The notes beneath the pieces are model-generated. The model was not told the origin of the DNA. It ran no database searches and saw only the letters and a list, made by a program, of their open reading frames with translations. A DNA stretch of 64,000 bases from Petaurus breviceps papuanus (taxonomy: Eukaryota > Chordata > Mammalia > Diprotodontia > Petauridae). Every line of letters begins with the position of its first letter. Position 1 is the stretch's first letter. The stretch covers positions 30,746,513 to 30,810,512 of the forward strand of contig JAMXIF010000065.1 in NCBI GenBank assembly GCA_028583685.1, written 5' to 3'. The position numbers and the translations under genes were made by a program. This document shows, in pieces, positions 45,661-57,704 of the stretch.

Positions 45661-46900
45661 ATGCTAGTATGGGGTGGCTGGAGTATATACTTCCCACTCA
45701 CTGGGATGACTCATTCAAGTCCAAATCACACTCACAATGGCAGTTCTAAGTTTCTAGGGAAGGCTGACCGTGTGGTTATAATCAACTGTCTCAACATCCT
45801 AGAGGTAATAATATCGTGGAGAATGCATTTCCCTTAGTCACCAATCTGTCTCTTGTGCCTCCATTAGCATGCTTCCTTTTATAATATACAATCAATATAT
45901 ATGAAACATATTCTCATGTGTTATGAAAAATATAGAAAAATACATTCCAGTACACACATAAACCTACATCATACTCTTACACCAAATTCGATTCAATATA
46001 CCACTCTAGGGGCAAGGGTGGGGGAAATAAGTGCAATAGAAATCCATGGAGACATGAGTGAAGAAAACGTAAGTTCTCAGTTGACCCACAACTATGGAAC
46101 TGCAAAATTTGGGGCTCCTTTTGCCATCTCAATAAAATTCCTAATGAATGTAACTTCTATGTTGAACAGATATTGCCATGGCTAAAATAAAATGATCCAT
46201 GATTGTACTTAAGACTATTAAATCTCCAGCACAACAAAGTTACTTAGTCTGTTGGGTCACTTTCCCCACCTACTTTTAAGTTTTCTTCTGCTATGATAGA
46301 CTTATTTAAAGAGTTACTGATTTCACTGTGTTTCCATCACTCCCAGATTAAAACTTAGATGATTCTGTTAATATATGTACCATTTTAATCTCTTTTATTT
46401 TTCTAGGTACAGACTCTGGGTCTTTTCCATGAATAAGCAACTTAGGTTATGATGAGTGAACAAATTCTCATCTTCTCTTTATGATGAGAGAATGATATCA
46501 CACATATGTTTGTGTTCATATATACATGTTATATATATGTAAATATGCACGTGTGTATGTATATATATATGCATCTGTGTACATATATACATCCTATAAT
46601 GATAGAAAACTTATGGCATTCCTATTTTTCCAGTTACTTATTTAAAAATTCTCCTTCATAGATACACTTCTGAAACATACTATGTTCTTCACTTACTAAG
46701 TATATAATAGCTTGTCATGTTCAAAATGTGAGCCACTGCAGACTGGGAATTCTGGGTCAGAGCAACTGCTTCCCTGAGAATTTGTTTAGAAACTATGCTC
46801 CCAGACAAATAGTTTGTCAAGGAAGATTTAACTTAGCAACTTTTCATCAACATGCTCAGAAACATACATACCCCCAGAGAAGAGAACTCTATGTATTCTT
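45660..46900. other. No gene; TA/TG-rich at 46,490-46,600
   Basis: A 94-codon frame at 45,901 has no domain and no gene context. The stretch 46,490-46,600 is an imperfect TATG/TATA tract. Confidence 0.35.
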
Positions 46901-47020
46901 TTCCATTTGATTTTAAGCTCCTTAAAGGAAGGGGGTATTATTTTTTTCCTGTTAATTTGTGCTATTAATGCCCAGAGCATAGCGCAAATTTATAATAAAT
47001 GCTTTCTAACTAACACTGAT
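46900..47020 (+). repeat. L2 3' end
   Basis: 'ttttaagctccttaaaggaa', 'atgcccagagcatagcgc' and 'ataataaatgctttctaac' are the L2 terminus. Confidence 0.7.
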
Positions 47021-47470
47021 GCAACTTTTGCTTAATGGCATCCAATGATGGTAAAGCTTTGCAGTTTCAGTAAAGAACGATAAGCAGATTGGGATGGTTA
47101 AGATAAAAGATAAAGATACTAACTACCCTTATTGCACTTCTTGATTCATTTCTTCCCACTATTAATTAGTCTCTGTGTTATAAATTAACAGAACACAGCA
47201 AATGTTCATTGTAAGTAAAAAAAAAAAAGGCAAAAATAATTTTAAAAAACCCAACAACAATCCAAGGACAAATAGATTCTGGATCATAAATGAAGGATTA
47301 TTTGGAATTATCCCCACTATTGCTCCTTCTCCACAAGCATAATGCGAATCAAAAACTGAATATATAGTGGATATTCAAATTTTAAGACAGAGAATTTAAT
47401 TAACTCCTTGAGGGGGTTGGGGATGGCTATTATGTAAATTACTTTTTATGTCAGGTTTACAGTAATACTT
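47020..47470. other. Single-copy block, possible conserved non-coding DNA
   Basis: 47,020-47,210 is repeat-free with 'actattaattagtctc' and 'ttataaattaacag'. Poly-A at 47,217-47,228. Confidence 0.3.
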
Positions 47471-47600
47471 GTCTCTGGTCCTGCCTTTGACTCTAATTAG
47501 CTATGTAGACTTAAACAAGAGACTTCACCTGTTGGGGACTCACTTTCCTCACCTATAACTTGATGAAATAGACAAGATGGTTTATTAGTTTTTATAGTTT
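47470..47600 (+). repeat. MIR remnant
   Basis: 'tctctggtcctgcctttgac', 'aattagctatgtagacttaa' and 'ctcactttcctcacctataa' follow MIR sense. Confidence 0.55.
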
Positions 47601-47965
47601 ATGCATTTGTATGGCTAAATGGATACTCATTTAGGGCCACATGTGATCAAGAAGAGGAGGGGAAATTTCATTGCCTTTGAAACAAAACTGTTTCAGTGAC
47701 TTCCAACTTCTCCCTGAAACAAAAAGCCATTTAAAAGTATTAATTTTCTCTTGGTTTTGTTTTATGGCTGTGAGGGACAAACACTACAGCATCTAAAGAA
47801 CATACAAGTGTCTATACCTGTATCTATATAGATATAAGTGTAGATATAGATAAATGCTTATCTGTATATGTGTACATATGTATGTATAAATTGATATGGG
47901 AGTATATGTAAAAATTCTACTTATATGTCTTTCATTCATTCATCCATGGAGGGTACATTAATTTC

Positions 47966-48113
47966 TTTTTTTATTTTTGGAGGGGGGATGAAAGGGCAAT
48001 TGGGGTTGTGATTTGCCCAAGGTCACAGGGCTAGTAAGTGTTAAGTGCTGGAGGCCAGATTTGAACTCAGGTCCTCCTGACTTCAGGGTCATTGTGCCAC
48101 CTAGCCGCCCCAA
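47966..48113 (-). repeat. SINE subtype A with target duplication
   Basis: 'ggcaattggggttgtgattt', 'ctagtaagtgttaagtgctg' to 'gccacctagccgcccc'. Flanks 'gggtacattaatttc' and 'gggtatattaatttc' (47,951-47,965 and 48,114-48,128). Confidence 0.94.
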
Positions 48114-48179
48114 GGGTATATTAATTTCAATGAGCCCACATACAAATCTGAGTAGATATTTATATTTATAGCTAAAATG

Positions 48180-48500
48180 GTCCTTAGAGGTCATCATATC
48201 CAGTCACTACATTTTAGAGATGAGAAATATGGCAGGGGGGCGGGACCCTCTGGTATGGAGGCCACAAGTGATCTTCTAGATCTTTAAATATGTCCTTTTG
48301 GCTGAATCCAAATTTTACTTTGTTCTGTAAAATTTGGATTTAGTCAAAAGTCTACATTTAAGTATCTATAAGGACAAATGTGGCCTCAAGGCCACAGGTT
48401 CCCCACCCCAGGATTTCGTTAAGTTACTTGCTAAAGATCATGTAGGCAGTAAGTAGGAAATGAGAAACAGTAGATGAATCCAGGGTCTGTAACGGTTAAA
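48180..48500 (-). repeat. MIR3-like SINE split by a palindromic MITE
   Basis: Left part 'ccttagaggtcatcatatcc', 'attttagagatgagaaatat'. Right part from 48,412 'gttaagttacttgctaaaga'. The two parts are consecutive in MIR3. Confidence 0.6.
48232..48411. mobile_element. Palindromic MITE (non-autonomous DNA transposon)
   Basis: 180 bp in which the left arm is complementary to the right arm over nearly the whole length. The innermost arms are 'cttttggctgaatccaaatt' and 'aatttggatttagtcaaaag', with only about ten loop bases. Outer arms pair 'ggaggccaca' with 'tgtggcctc'. No coding capacity. Superfamily not determined. Confidence 0.85.
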
Positions 48501-49200
48501 CTGATCTCAAAGAGACTTTGTAGATCCATGTTTCATATGGTAATTATAAGCTGAATAGTTTTCATGTTGCACAAAATAATTGCTATATTATTTCATGTTT
48601 ACAATGCATCTTTTGCTTCCCTCATGTTCCCTCACGTCTCCACTGATGATTACACAAGTTATCTATCCATTTATCATAAATAAATACTGTGACAGATGCC
48701 AATTAACATTACCAGAAAATCATTGGGTATATACAAATCCCCTCCAGGGTAGATGGCATTTTGTTAGGCTCTCTGCAAAATACATGTGTGGATTTGGAAA
48801 TCAAGAGTTTATCTTAATTGCTTGCAGCATGAGTATAGAAATCATAAGCCTGACTATTTAAAGTTATAGTCAGAAGGCTCCATCTTGGACTGACTGACTT
48901 CTGTCAATTGTATTAGACTATGCAGCAGGAGGATAATACAATTAGACTCTACAGCTTTGTTTGTTTTCACATCTCTGCTTTTACAGTAGCCGTATTGAGT
49001 ATGCACATAGCTCTCTGAGGCAGATAGAGACTTAGTGGTTTGTGACCTTGGAAACCTGCTCTCTCTGTGGTAGTTCAAAACAATAATGACAACAGGGATG
49101 ATGAGGAGGGTATACATCTACATGGCACATGGGTCTCCTAAATGGACAGAACTACAAAATTTCCCAGAATCCACCAAAAAAATTTGCATTATAACAACCA
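48500..49200. other. Single-copy block, possible conserved non-coding DNA
   Basis: Repeat-free DNA of even composition. A 93-codon plus frame at 48,580 and an 87-codon minus frame at 48,854 overlap at their ends. Neither has a recognisable domain. Confidence 0.35.
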
Positions 49201-49860
49201 AAACTAATGGTTATCTAGTCTTTGCTTAAAGGCTCCCTCCCAGAGATGGGGAACCTGCCTTTGGTAACATAGTGCATTGGACTTTTTTGGATAGCTCTAA
49301 TCATTAGAAGGTTTTTTCCTTACACCTAGCCCAAATTTTCCTCTTTGCAATATCTATCCATTGATCCTGATTCTTCCCTCTGAGGTTAAAAATCAAATCA
49401 AATCCTCTGCCACATGATGATCTTTCAAATGCCTGAACTATGATATTCTTGATGAGTCAGTTCATCTATAGGTAAGGAATACGCAGTTCTTTCATCTGAT
49501 CCTCACATGGCATGGGCTCAAGGTCCTTTATTATCCTAGTTTACCTCCTATGGACCATCTCCAGCTTATTAATATTCATGGAACCCAGAACCATATCCAA
49601 TACTCTTGATTTGGTTTTACCACAGGAAATTGAGAAAATGCCCTTTTTATTTCTGGGAATTATGGCTCTCAATGCACATTAATTTCTTCTGGCTTCCATA
49701 TCACACTCCAATTTAGTTTGTAACTTACTAAAACTATTATGTCATTTTTAAGGAAATTGCTAGACATATGAGATTCTGTGTTACATCTACTAGATTCCCA
49801 TTTGGACAGGGCTTGTCCAGAAGATAATTAGCCGTCCATTTGTCCCATATCCTAAGAATG
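49200..49860 (-). repeat. L3/CR1 LINE remnant, about 650 bp
   Basis: 'ttttttccttacacctagcc', 'gatgatctttcaaatgcctg', 'tgatcctcacatggcatggg', 'tggaccatctccagctta' and 'ggaacccagaaccatatcc' run in the exact order of the complement of CR1/L3. Confidence 0.75.
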
Positions 49861-50960
49861 TGCTATTATTGGTAGGAGTTAAAAAGAAATAGCTTTTGCC
49901 CCTAAATGGAAGGAAGTGAAGAAAAACTTCCAAAAAAGATTTAGCAGATTCTCCTTCTTTAAAAGTGTTAAAACAGGCTTGTAGATGACCACTTGTCATG
50001 GAGGTTGTGGTGGAAATATATCTTCAGGTACTGGTTGAAGTAGATGACTGTTGGGTATAACCAGGTATGACAGCCCAAAATAAATTTTGACAGAGACAAA
50101 GAAGAGAGACAGACAGATAGACAGAGATAGAGAGAGTAGGAAGGATGGAGAGAAATCTAGGAGAAATGACTCATTCCAATACAAAGCTATAAATTAGATG
50201 TGGATGTATACCCTTTAAGGGACTTAAACCCCTTTTCTACTTCCCCCCCAAATCCCAATGTCTTAAGGAGTGTGATTCTGAGCATCACTACTCATTTACT
50301 CCGTTGGCTTGAGGAGTTTTAACCTTCTCCAGTGAATACCCCCTGCAAAATTGATATCATTATGACAGCGAATGGTCCTTTTTTGAGTGCTTGGAGATCT
50401 TGAAATTGTACATTGAAATTCCACAAGGCTGAACATGTTTGCCCCCAATTCCCTTTTTCATTGTGTTCTCTCTCATGCATACAAAATGAATTTAATCAGA
50501 ATGCAGTCTAGGGGCCATGAAGCCTGAAGTGTCAGGAAAGTTCCGACTGCTTCTCCAGATAGTGACGAGGTCTTCAGGGAATAACAAGATTAACAGGATC
50601 AAGTCGTGTTTCCAGAGCATAATCTTATCTTTGAAATTAAAAATTCCACACCAGTCATAACACTCCATAATTGTACCCTTTACCTAATGTAGAACAAAGA
50701 TTAATGAAAGCATTAGGACTGTCAGGAATGAGTCATCTCCTCTTTCCTTATGCCATAAATTAGTCCAGTGAGGCCGACATTTTTTGTCATCATTGTTGTT
50801 GTTTAAGGTTAAACGCTTTGCAAAATATCCCACTTAAGATCAAATTAGTCATGTTGATGGAATTAAAAGCACTTGCATCAAATGATATACACATTTTATT
50901 TGCACATTACTGGTGCAGCAAAGAAGCTTCTTCACTTAAAGGGATGTGGAAACTGTGTAT
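49860..50960. other. No gene; possible conserved non-coding island at 50,480-50,940
   Basis: 50,100-50,150 is a GACAGA-rich purine tract. 50,480-50,940 is repeat-free, with SOX-like 'gaacaaagattaatg', 'cataaattagtcc' and 'gatcaaattagtcatg' words. Function not established. Confidence 0.35.
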
Positions 50961-51400
50961 GTGTGTGTGTGTGTGTGTGTAAATGGCTAGGTGCAGGCAT
51001 AAATCATCTCTCTCTTCTCTCCTCTCCCTCCCTCTCTCTACCTATAACTATACTCATACCTATACCTTTTACCTATAATTTCATCTATCTCTCCTTATTG
51101 TCATGTCTATATCTAACAATACCAATACCTTATCTATCTCTGTCTCCATTTCTTTTTCTCCTCCCTCTTGTGTCCCCCATTCCTAAACCTATGTGTATTT
51201 ACCTCTAGGTCTACATCTACATCTATATTTATATCCATATCTTCTTTACTCTGTAGTCAATTCCACATGAGAATCATTCAAACGCTTGAAGAAAATCATG
51301 ATGTTCCCATTGAGTCTTTTCATTTCCAGTCTAAAGCTCATTGCTATGTCTATATTTATACCTATTTCTATGTCAATTAATACAACCTATATTTATGTTG
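50960..51400. repeat. (TG)n then pyrimidine-rich (CTCT/TATC) tract
   Basis: TG run at 50,957-50,981. From 51,008 the plus strand is dominated by C and T with CTATA/TATCTA steps to about 51,230. Confidence 0.85.
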
Positions 51401-51689
51401 TGACTATAAGGCATTTTACAAGGTTAATCATACAAGTTAATAGGATAATTTAGGTGTCTCTTCCTTACTCTAAAGCATGCAGTTGGGCTTTATGGTAAGA
51501 AAAGTAATGCAGAATTGTAGTTCACATGCTCCTTGCCAGACACTTATCTCTTCATCAGATTAGTTACTCCTGCATATCTAAGACATATTCACTGTATTCT
51601 ATCATCATTCTTTTCCTTTCTTCTTTTTTTGTATAAAGTAGATCTCCTTTATGAATGTTAGGGGGATTATTATTCCACAGAAAAAAAGT

Positions 51690-54070
51690 CATTTATTCAT
51701 AACTATCAAAAAAAAACCAACTTCTTAACATTGATTTTTGAAAAATCAAATTCAAAGTTCTCTCCTTTTCTCCTACCCATTGAGGTCACCGATATGATAT
51801 TGATCACACATGTGAAGTCATGCAAAGCACATTTCTATATTAGCCATGTTGCAAAGTAAAGCAAGAAACATAAAGTGAAAAAAAAAGTTTGTTTCAATAT
51901 GCACTCAGAATTCATCATTTCTCTTTCTGAGGGTAAATAGCATTTTTTTGTCATAGGTCCTTTGGATTTGTCTCAGATCATTTTCTTAATCAGAGTAGCT
52001 AAGTCTTTCACAGATGATCATCCTTACAATATTATTGTTACTGTGTACAATGTCCTCCTAGATCTGCTCACTTCATTTTGCATCAGTTTGTATAAGACTT
52101 CCCAGGTTTTTTTTTTTTTCCTGAAACCATCTTGCTCATCATTTCTTCTATCATAATAGCATTCCATCACAATCATACACCATCACATGTTCATCCATTC
52201 TCTGATAGACAGCCCCTCAATTCCAATTCTTTACTACCACAAAAAATAAAAATTATAAATATTTTGGTAAATATAGATCCTTTTTCCCCCTTTTCTTTGA
52301 TCTCTTTGGGATACTGTAATGGTAATGTAATTTGTATTTGAAGATCCCTTTTTGTTGGCAAAGGTAGCAGGTACTTAGCACTTAGTAATTGATCAAGCCT
52401 CTGTTGGGGAAGCAGAAGGTATGACATCCTCTCTCCTGTTGCTGACATAACAGGAAGGGGTTAACTGAAATAGGAAGTAGCTAATGCTATGTATATAAGA
52501 ATAGCCCCAGAGAGGCACAGTCAGAATGTCCTGGGACCAGCACCTGGTGGCAGAGCAGCTACAGAAGAGAAAATGGAGAACTGAGTCAGAATTTCCTGAG
52601 AACTTGTGGTGGTGGAGCTTCTTCTGAACAGGTTTCCAGATGACAGAGGAGCCCAGGAACCAGTAACAAGGAGCCCAGGAGAAGACTGAAGAATCAGGAG
52701 AAAGGAAGCATGACTGGGATGCTGAGACTTTGTTTATGGTTTGGTTGAGCCTTGAATTCCCAGGAGCAGAAATATGAGGGAGTTGGGATGGGCTGGACCC
52801 TATGAACTTCAGTGTGGAGCAGGACCTACCCAGAGAGCTGGACAAGGAACTGGGAGCTGTCTGCCATTGAACCCTGGTGACAGTCTGGTGAATCCAGGTA
52901 GAATCTAGGACCATGGAAGGGGATCCAGGGAATCTGAGAACTGGCCCCCAGTCAAGATGGAAAGACCTCTCCACGGGTACTGAGTAATGATGAAATTGTA
53001 GTTTACTAGTGACCTAGGGGTGGAGGGTTTGTGTATAATACTTAGTGATTGATTGCTGAATAAGTGACTGATTGAGTTAACTTGTGTCCCATGAGTGGAA
53101 AACTTTGACTATTGTACTTTGATATGATTGTTTGTTGTTCTAAATATTGTGACCACTTTAGTGAAAACTATGTGGCCATTTTAATGATAAGCTGTTTGTG
53201 AATATAAGTTGTAATATTGTGAATTCTGTACCTTGATTTTCTGTGAATGTTTTACTTTGATTTATAATGGAATAGAGGGTTAACTATACTGTGCAATCAG
53301 AACCTTAAAAGCTATTCACAGTAACATTCTTCTGGAAAGCTGCTCGTGCATGGCATTACAGATACAGAAGTATTAGTGATTTTGCTGGGTCATAGGGTTT
53401 GCCCAGTTTTACATAGTTTTGGTCGTAGTTCCAAATTTTTCTCCATAATGGTTGAACCAGGTCATACCTCTACCAACAAGACATTAATGTGCCTATTTTT
53501 TTGACCCCACACCCCCTCTGGCATTTGTCATTTTCCTTTTTTCATGTTAGCCAGTCTAATACATAGGAGGTGGTAACTCAGAGTTGTTTTAATTCACATT
53601 TCTCTAATCTTATAATGGTTTGTAGTATTTTTCCTGTGACTAACTGAAGCTTTTATTTCTTCTGAAAAGTTCTCATTTATATGACTTGACGATCTATCAT
53701 TTGGGAAATGACTTTTACAAGTGTGACTTAGTTTCCTATATATTTGAGAAATGAGGCTTTTATCAGAGAAACTTGCTGTAAATTTGTTTTTCTCCAGTTG
53801 CATTTCCTTCTCATTTTGGCTACATTGGTTTTATTTGTGTGTGTGTGTGTGTGCGTAAGTTTGTATCTAAACATTAATTTCATGCAATGAACATTTTCCC
53901 TTTTATTTCCTGTGATCCTCTGAATCCCTTGTTAGTTCATAAACTCTTTCCTTATCTATAGATTTGACAGGTAAAAATTTTCCATGCTCATCTAGTTGGC
54001 TTGTAATATCACCCTTTATATCTAGATTATTTATCCATTTTTACCTTATTCTAGTCTATTTTTCTACCTT
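51690..54070 (-). mobile_element. L1 LINE 3' part, split by a solo LTR
   Basis: The plus strand follows the complement of marsupial L1 from the 3' UTR ('cttaacattgatttttgaaa'). It continues through 'ttgcatcagtttgtataaga' and 'tagcattccatcacaatcat' to 'ttctttgatctctttgggat'. After the LTR it resumes with 'ttttgctgggtcatagggtt', 'gttgttttaattcacatttc' and 'gttctcatttatatgacttg'. The C-terminal ORF2 is readable on the minus strand but broken. A GT run lies at 53,838-53,852. Confidence 0.85.
52315..53360 (+). mobile_element. Solo LTR, ERVL-like (5-bp target duplication), in L1
   Basis: 1,046 bp with matching inverted termini TGTAATG...CATTACA and an exact 5-bp duplication 'gatac' (52,310-52,314 and 53,361-53,365). 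TATA-like 'gtatataaga' at 52,491. The start resembles the LTR at 16,883. No internal region is present. It is a fossil, younger than the L1 it lies in. The 193-codon minus-strand frame inside it is not a gene. Confidence 0.85.
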
Positions 54071-54930
54071 TTCAATAATGAAATGACTGCTATTAAAAGG
54101 AAAGAGAAGTTGGTTTCTAAATAGTTTCCAGTCTGACTTAAACACAATATAATGACTTACTGTCTAATTTATACTCTCTCTCCTAACCTCATCATCCATT
54201 TTCTCCTTCTGGTCTCATATTTTGTGGTATATTCAAAAAATATTATAGCTTCACCTTCTCCTTCTGTTGATCCTCACCCAAATGATCTCAACTATATTTT
54301 ACTTATCAAGTTCCTGAATGTCCTCAAATGAATATGTGCCCTTAACCTACATGACAATTTCTTTACCCCTATTATCTAATGGAGTCCTTTTAAATAAGGT
54401 ATAGTCATTCAGAGCTATAGTTTAAGTCTTAACCTACTACATTTCATTGATATACTGGAATATTCAAATGGTTCTGTGATCTCATCAAAACCTACCAGGT
54501 CAAATTTATCTCTTACCTGAAGAGATTTCTAGTTGAACCTATATTACTCTCACTTCATTTGGATGTAGATATTAGAGGTCGTGGATTTTTCCTTTCTATT
54601 TAGTCCGTTGGCCAGAATTCTCTTCTGTGTGGTTTTTACCTTGAACTCATATTTGTCTTCCTGCTTCATAACAGATATTTTTAGTGGTATCTGGCTTAGC
54701 AGTTATAAATGGATTATATTCTTCTTGCCTTCCCTTCATTTTCAGTGTAAAATCCTCATGAAAAGATTTACAAGCATCTATCAAATACATATATGTTATT
54801 GGCCTTTGTTAGATGTTCTCAAGCCTTAGCCAAGAACCCATCCTTCCTGTACAGAAATTGTACAGGAATGTACAGAAATTCAAATCTCATTCTCAGACTT
54901 TTATCTTCTATTTTTCAATTTCCCACCCAT
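54070..54930. other. No gene seen
   Basis: Pyrimidine-rich, AT-rich DNA with no repeat landmark I can name. An 82-codon frame at 54,581 is hydrophobic and without context. Confidence 0.35.
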
Positions 54931-54947
54931 ATCCTGCTTTACTTTTT

Positions 54948-55108
54948 TTTTTTTTTTGCCTTTTGGAGGGCAATTGGGGTTAAGTAACTTGCCCAAGGTT
55001 ACAAGGCTAGTTTTTTGTGTGGGTATTAAGTTTCTGAGGCTGGAACCAAACTCAGATTCTCCTGACTCCAGGGCCAGTGCTTTACTCACTGTGCCACCTA
55101 GCCACCCC
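54948..55108 (-). repeat. SINE subtype A with target duplication
   Basis: Poly-T, 'gggcaattggggttaagtaa', ending 'gtgccacctagccacccc'. Exact 16-bp duplication 'tcctgctttacttttt' at 54,932-54,947 and 55,109-55,124. Confidence 0.96.
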
Positions 55109-55124
55109 TCCTGCTTTACTTTTT

Positions 55125-55615
55125 GAGATTCCTACTACTGCTGAATGGCAAAAACAGTTGGTTTTGAGGGAATAGGGAGCAGTATTTGGATTGTGGAAAA
55201 GTGACACTAGCAAAGCAGAAATCATTAAATCAAAGTTAGGTAGAGGTAACCTTGGACAGAAGACAGTGTATATGGAAGTCAGGTATGAGGAGGGATAAAC
55301 ACAGAACTGTTTGACTAGAAATAGTGTAGTAGTGGAAAAGGGAATACAAGACTTTGTGGTTGAGTATCCAATTGACAAAAGAGAAGGTGTGTCCCATAGG
55401 GATTGACATTTTTTGTGTTGCTCATTACAAGGAAGAAAAATGGAAAGTCTGAAGGCTACCAGATTCAAATCAATTAATTAGTAAAAAAGTATTTATTATT
55501 ATCTGAGATAGGGGTTAGAGATATAAAGGCAATTGTTAGACATTGCAAAAAGGCACATTTTAGTCTTTAGGTAAGGTTTTTTTTGTTTTGTACTTTTTTT
55601 TTGGGGGGGGGGGGG
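55125..55615. other. No gene; poly-T/poly-G run at its end
   Basis: A 128-codon minus-strand frame (55,082-55,468) overlaps the SINE head and shows no domain. L2-like trace at 55,455-55,560. T9 then G run at 55,594-55,614. Confidence 0.4.
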
Positions 55616-55825
55616 TATTGCTTCTTCACCATGCAAGCTATCCAAAGGTGGAATACGTTAACTACAAAAGTGATGGGTTCCCTTTCCTTGGAAATTTTTA
55701 AGCAGAGCTTGGAAAAACACTGTCATGTAGGGTATGGGGGGGATATCTTTTCTGTGTAGTGTGGACTAGACGTTTCCTATGTTTACCTTCAAGCATTCAC
55801 ATTTTATGATTCTGTAGGAAGAAAT
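55615..55825 (+). repeat. L3/CR1 LINE 3' end
   Basis: 'ccttggaaatttttaagcag', 'tggactagacgtttcctatg' and the terminal 'tttatgattctgta' follow the CR1/L3 3' end in sense. It is the only plus-strand copy in the window. Confidence 0.65.
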
Positions 55826-55829
55826 GAAG

Positions 55830-56500
55830 ACATAATCCCTGCTCTCAGAACTTTTTTTTTTTTTTTAGGTGGGGTAAGGGACAGCATGAGCATATATAAG
55901 TCTATGCAACCTCTGTATAGAGCAAAAGAAAGGCATCTTCAAACCTCAGATATTGACAACTAAGGGAAATCAAAGAAACCTCATGAAGAAGGGAATCCTT
56001 GAGTTGGGCTTTAAAGGAAGTTAAAGATTTTAAAGGCAGTTAGGAAGTACAATAGAACACTGGGCTTGTAATCAGGAAGACCCATTGTCATGAATTCAAA
56101 TATGACCTCATACACTTAATAGCAAGTGTCTGGGCAAGTCACTTAACCCTGTTTGCTTTAGTTCCTCACCTGTAAAAAGAGTTAGAGAAAGAAACAGCCA
56201 GCCACTCCAGTATGTTTGCCAAGAAAACCTCAAATCAGGTCACAAAGAGTAGGGTAAAACTGAAAACAACAGTAACAGCAACAATGGGAATTCTAAAAAT
56301 TGAAGGTGAAAAAGGGAGTGCTTTCAAGGCATGAAGGGGCAGGGGGAAAGGGTAGCCTGTGCAAAGGCATGTGGATGAGAGATGGAAGGTCCTGTATGAG
56401 AAAAATAAAAAAGATAGTTTAGCAGTAATAAAGTCAATGGGAATGGGCATGATTTTTAATAAATTGGCATGTAGGCTAGAGTTAGATACAATTTGTGTGA
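55830..56500 (-). repeat. L2-like remnant split by a MAR1
   Basis: 'cataatccctgctctcagaa', 'aagggaatccttgagttggg' on the left and 'gtgcaaaggcatgtggatga', 'tggaaggtcctgtatgag' on the right of the MAR1 copy match the complement of L2. Confidence 0.55.
56033..56275 (+). repeat. MAR1 CORE-SINE, near full length
   Basis: 'ggcagttaggaagtacaata', 'gtctgggcaagtcacttaac', 'ccagtatgtttgccaagaaa', tail 'aaaactgaaaacaacag'. Confidence 0.85.
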
Positions 56501-56935
56501 CTAAAACAAACAAACAAATACTACCCTGCAAACAGCCAAGTGATGGTCCACTAAAAACTTAACTGGGCAGATCTTTAAATAATAAACATATAATTCCTAA
56601 AGAAACAGTGAATCGTTGCAGTGTGAGGGTAAACCACAGAGTTACCTCAATTGAATCAATCTTTTCATCAATAAGCATTTATGAAATATCTACTATGTAC
56701 AAGATACTGTGGAACTCATTGCTGGGTCAGAATTGAAGCTTTTTCTATTCCAAAGGACAAGTACAAACTTGCATGGCACAGATGCAGCCTTCAAAAACCC
56801 ATGATCACATCCATGCCATGAAGAGGCATTGGAAGAAACCATTTCAATGGAGAACATAGTAATGGCAGCTCACATGTCTGTAACAGCTTTTTGTGAGATG
56901 AATGGTACTTTACATTCTCTTGTTTCTTCCTAAAA
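56500..56935. other. No gene seen; short L2 trace
   Basis: 'caataagcatttatgaaata' at 56,670 is the complement of the L2 terminus. 56,740-56,930 is unassigned. Confidence 0.4.
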
Positions 56936-57090
56936 TTCTGCCATCAGGCATGTATTCAAGTCCAAGTCTTGCCTGCCTTCCACCTGTCTGGATATGCCAA
57001 GACTTTTCCTTCACAGGCATAGTCTTTAAGAACTCAAAAACACAGTACAGTGCCTGGTACATTGTAAGCACTTAAGTGTTTTAAGATTTA
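56935..57090 (+). repeat. L2 3' end
   Basis: 'gcatagtctttaagaactc', 'acagtgcctggtacattgta', 'agcacttaag' follow the L2 terminus. Confidence 0.6.
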
Positions 57091-57149
57091 TTGAAACTAG
57101 GGTAACCACTATATTACAAATTCATCATAATATACTACCCTTTGTGGAA

Positions 57150-57480
57150 ATATATATGATTACAAATTTAGATCTGGAAGAGACCTTCAAATTGAGTTCA
57201 ACTTCCTAATTTGACAAATGAGGAAATGGAGGCATAGAGATTTTCAGTTTCAGTTTTGCTGTTGTTTCTTTTTGTTTTCTGTTCAGGGTCATATAGATAG
57301 TAGATGTTGCAGGAGGTCATTCAAGTAAGAACAATAGTGAAAATAAGAATGATAGTGATAATACCTCACACTTATGCAGTATTTATAATGTGAGAGATAG
57401 GTAGTACAAAAAATTTTCATTTTCACTGCAGATGAGGAAAGTGAAGGTAAGCGCACATAAGTGAATCTCCAACAGTCATA
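57150..57480 (-). repeat. MIR3 and MIR-type remnants
   Basis: 57,155-57,305 ('aatttagatctggaagagac', 'gacaaatgaggaaatggagg') is MIR3-like, interrupted by a T-rich stretch. 57,340-57,470 ('ctgcagatgaggaaagtgaa') is MIR-like. Confidence 0.55.
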
Positions 57481-57489
57481 CATTTGGTT

Positions 57490-57700
57490 GGTTGGTTGGT
57501 TGTTGTCCTTCATTCTCAAAGAGGACCAAAATGGCATCAATAGTCAATTTTCAGGGTGTCTGATCAGACCAGTATGAGCTTGGAACGTTCTACCACTAGT
57601 TGGACACCAATAGTCCATGTGAACATTTGGAGTAGATACTCTAAATTTGCACATCCTGGCACCTTTCTGAATTACTTGTTTCTCATTAGGTAGATGACAC
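57490..57700 (-). repeat. LINE 3' end with zinc-finger-like C terminus, second copy
   Basis: The minus-strand translation has 'PNVHMDYWCPTSGRTFQAHT' followed by 'GLIRHPEN'. This is the same C-terminal segment as the plus-strand copy at 3,841-4,110. It ends in 'gccattttggtcctctttga' on the coding strand and a GGTT-type run (57,487-57,500). Confidence 0.65.
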
Positions 57701-57704
57701 ATAG

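Noticed and set aside
45901-46185. 94-codon frame (MKHILMCYEKYRKIHSS...)
   Set aside because: No recognisable domain, AT-rich composition, no neighbouring exon or promoter.
52393-52974. 193-codon minus-strand frame, the longest or near longest in the window
   Set aside because: It lies wholly inside a solo LTR, antisense to it, with no recognisable domain.
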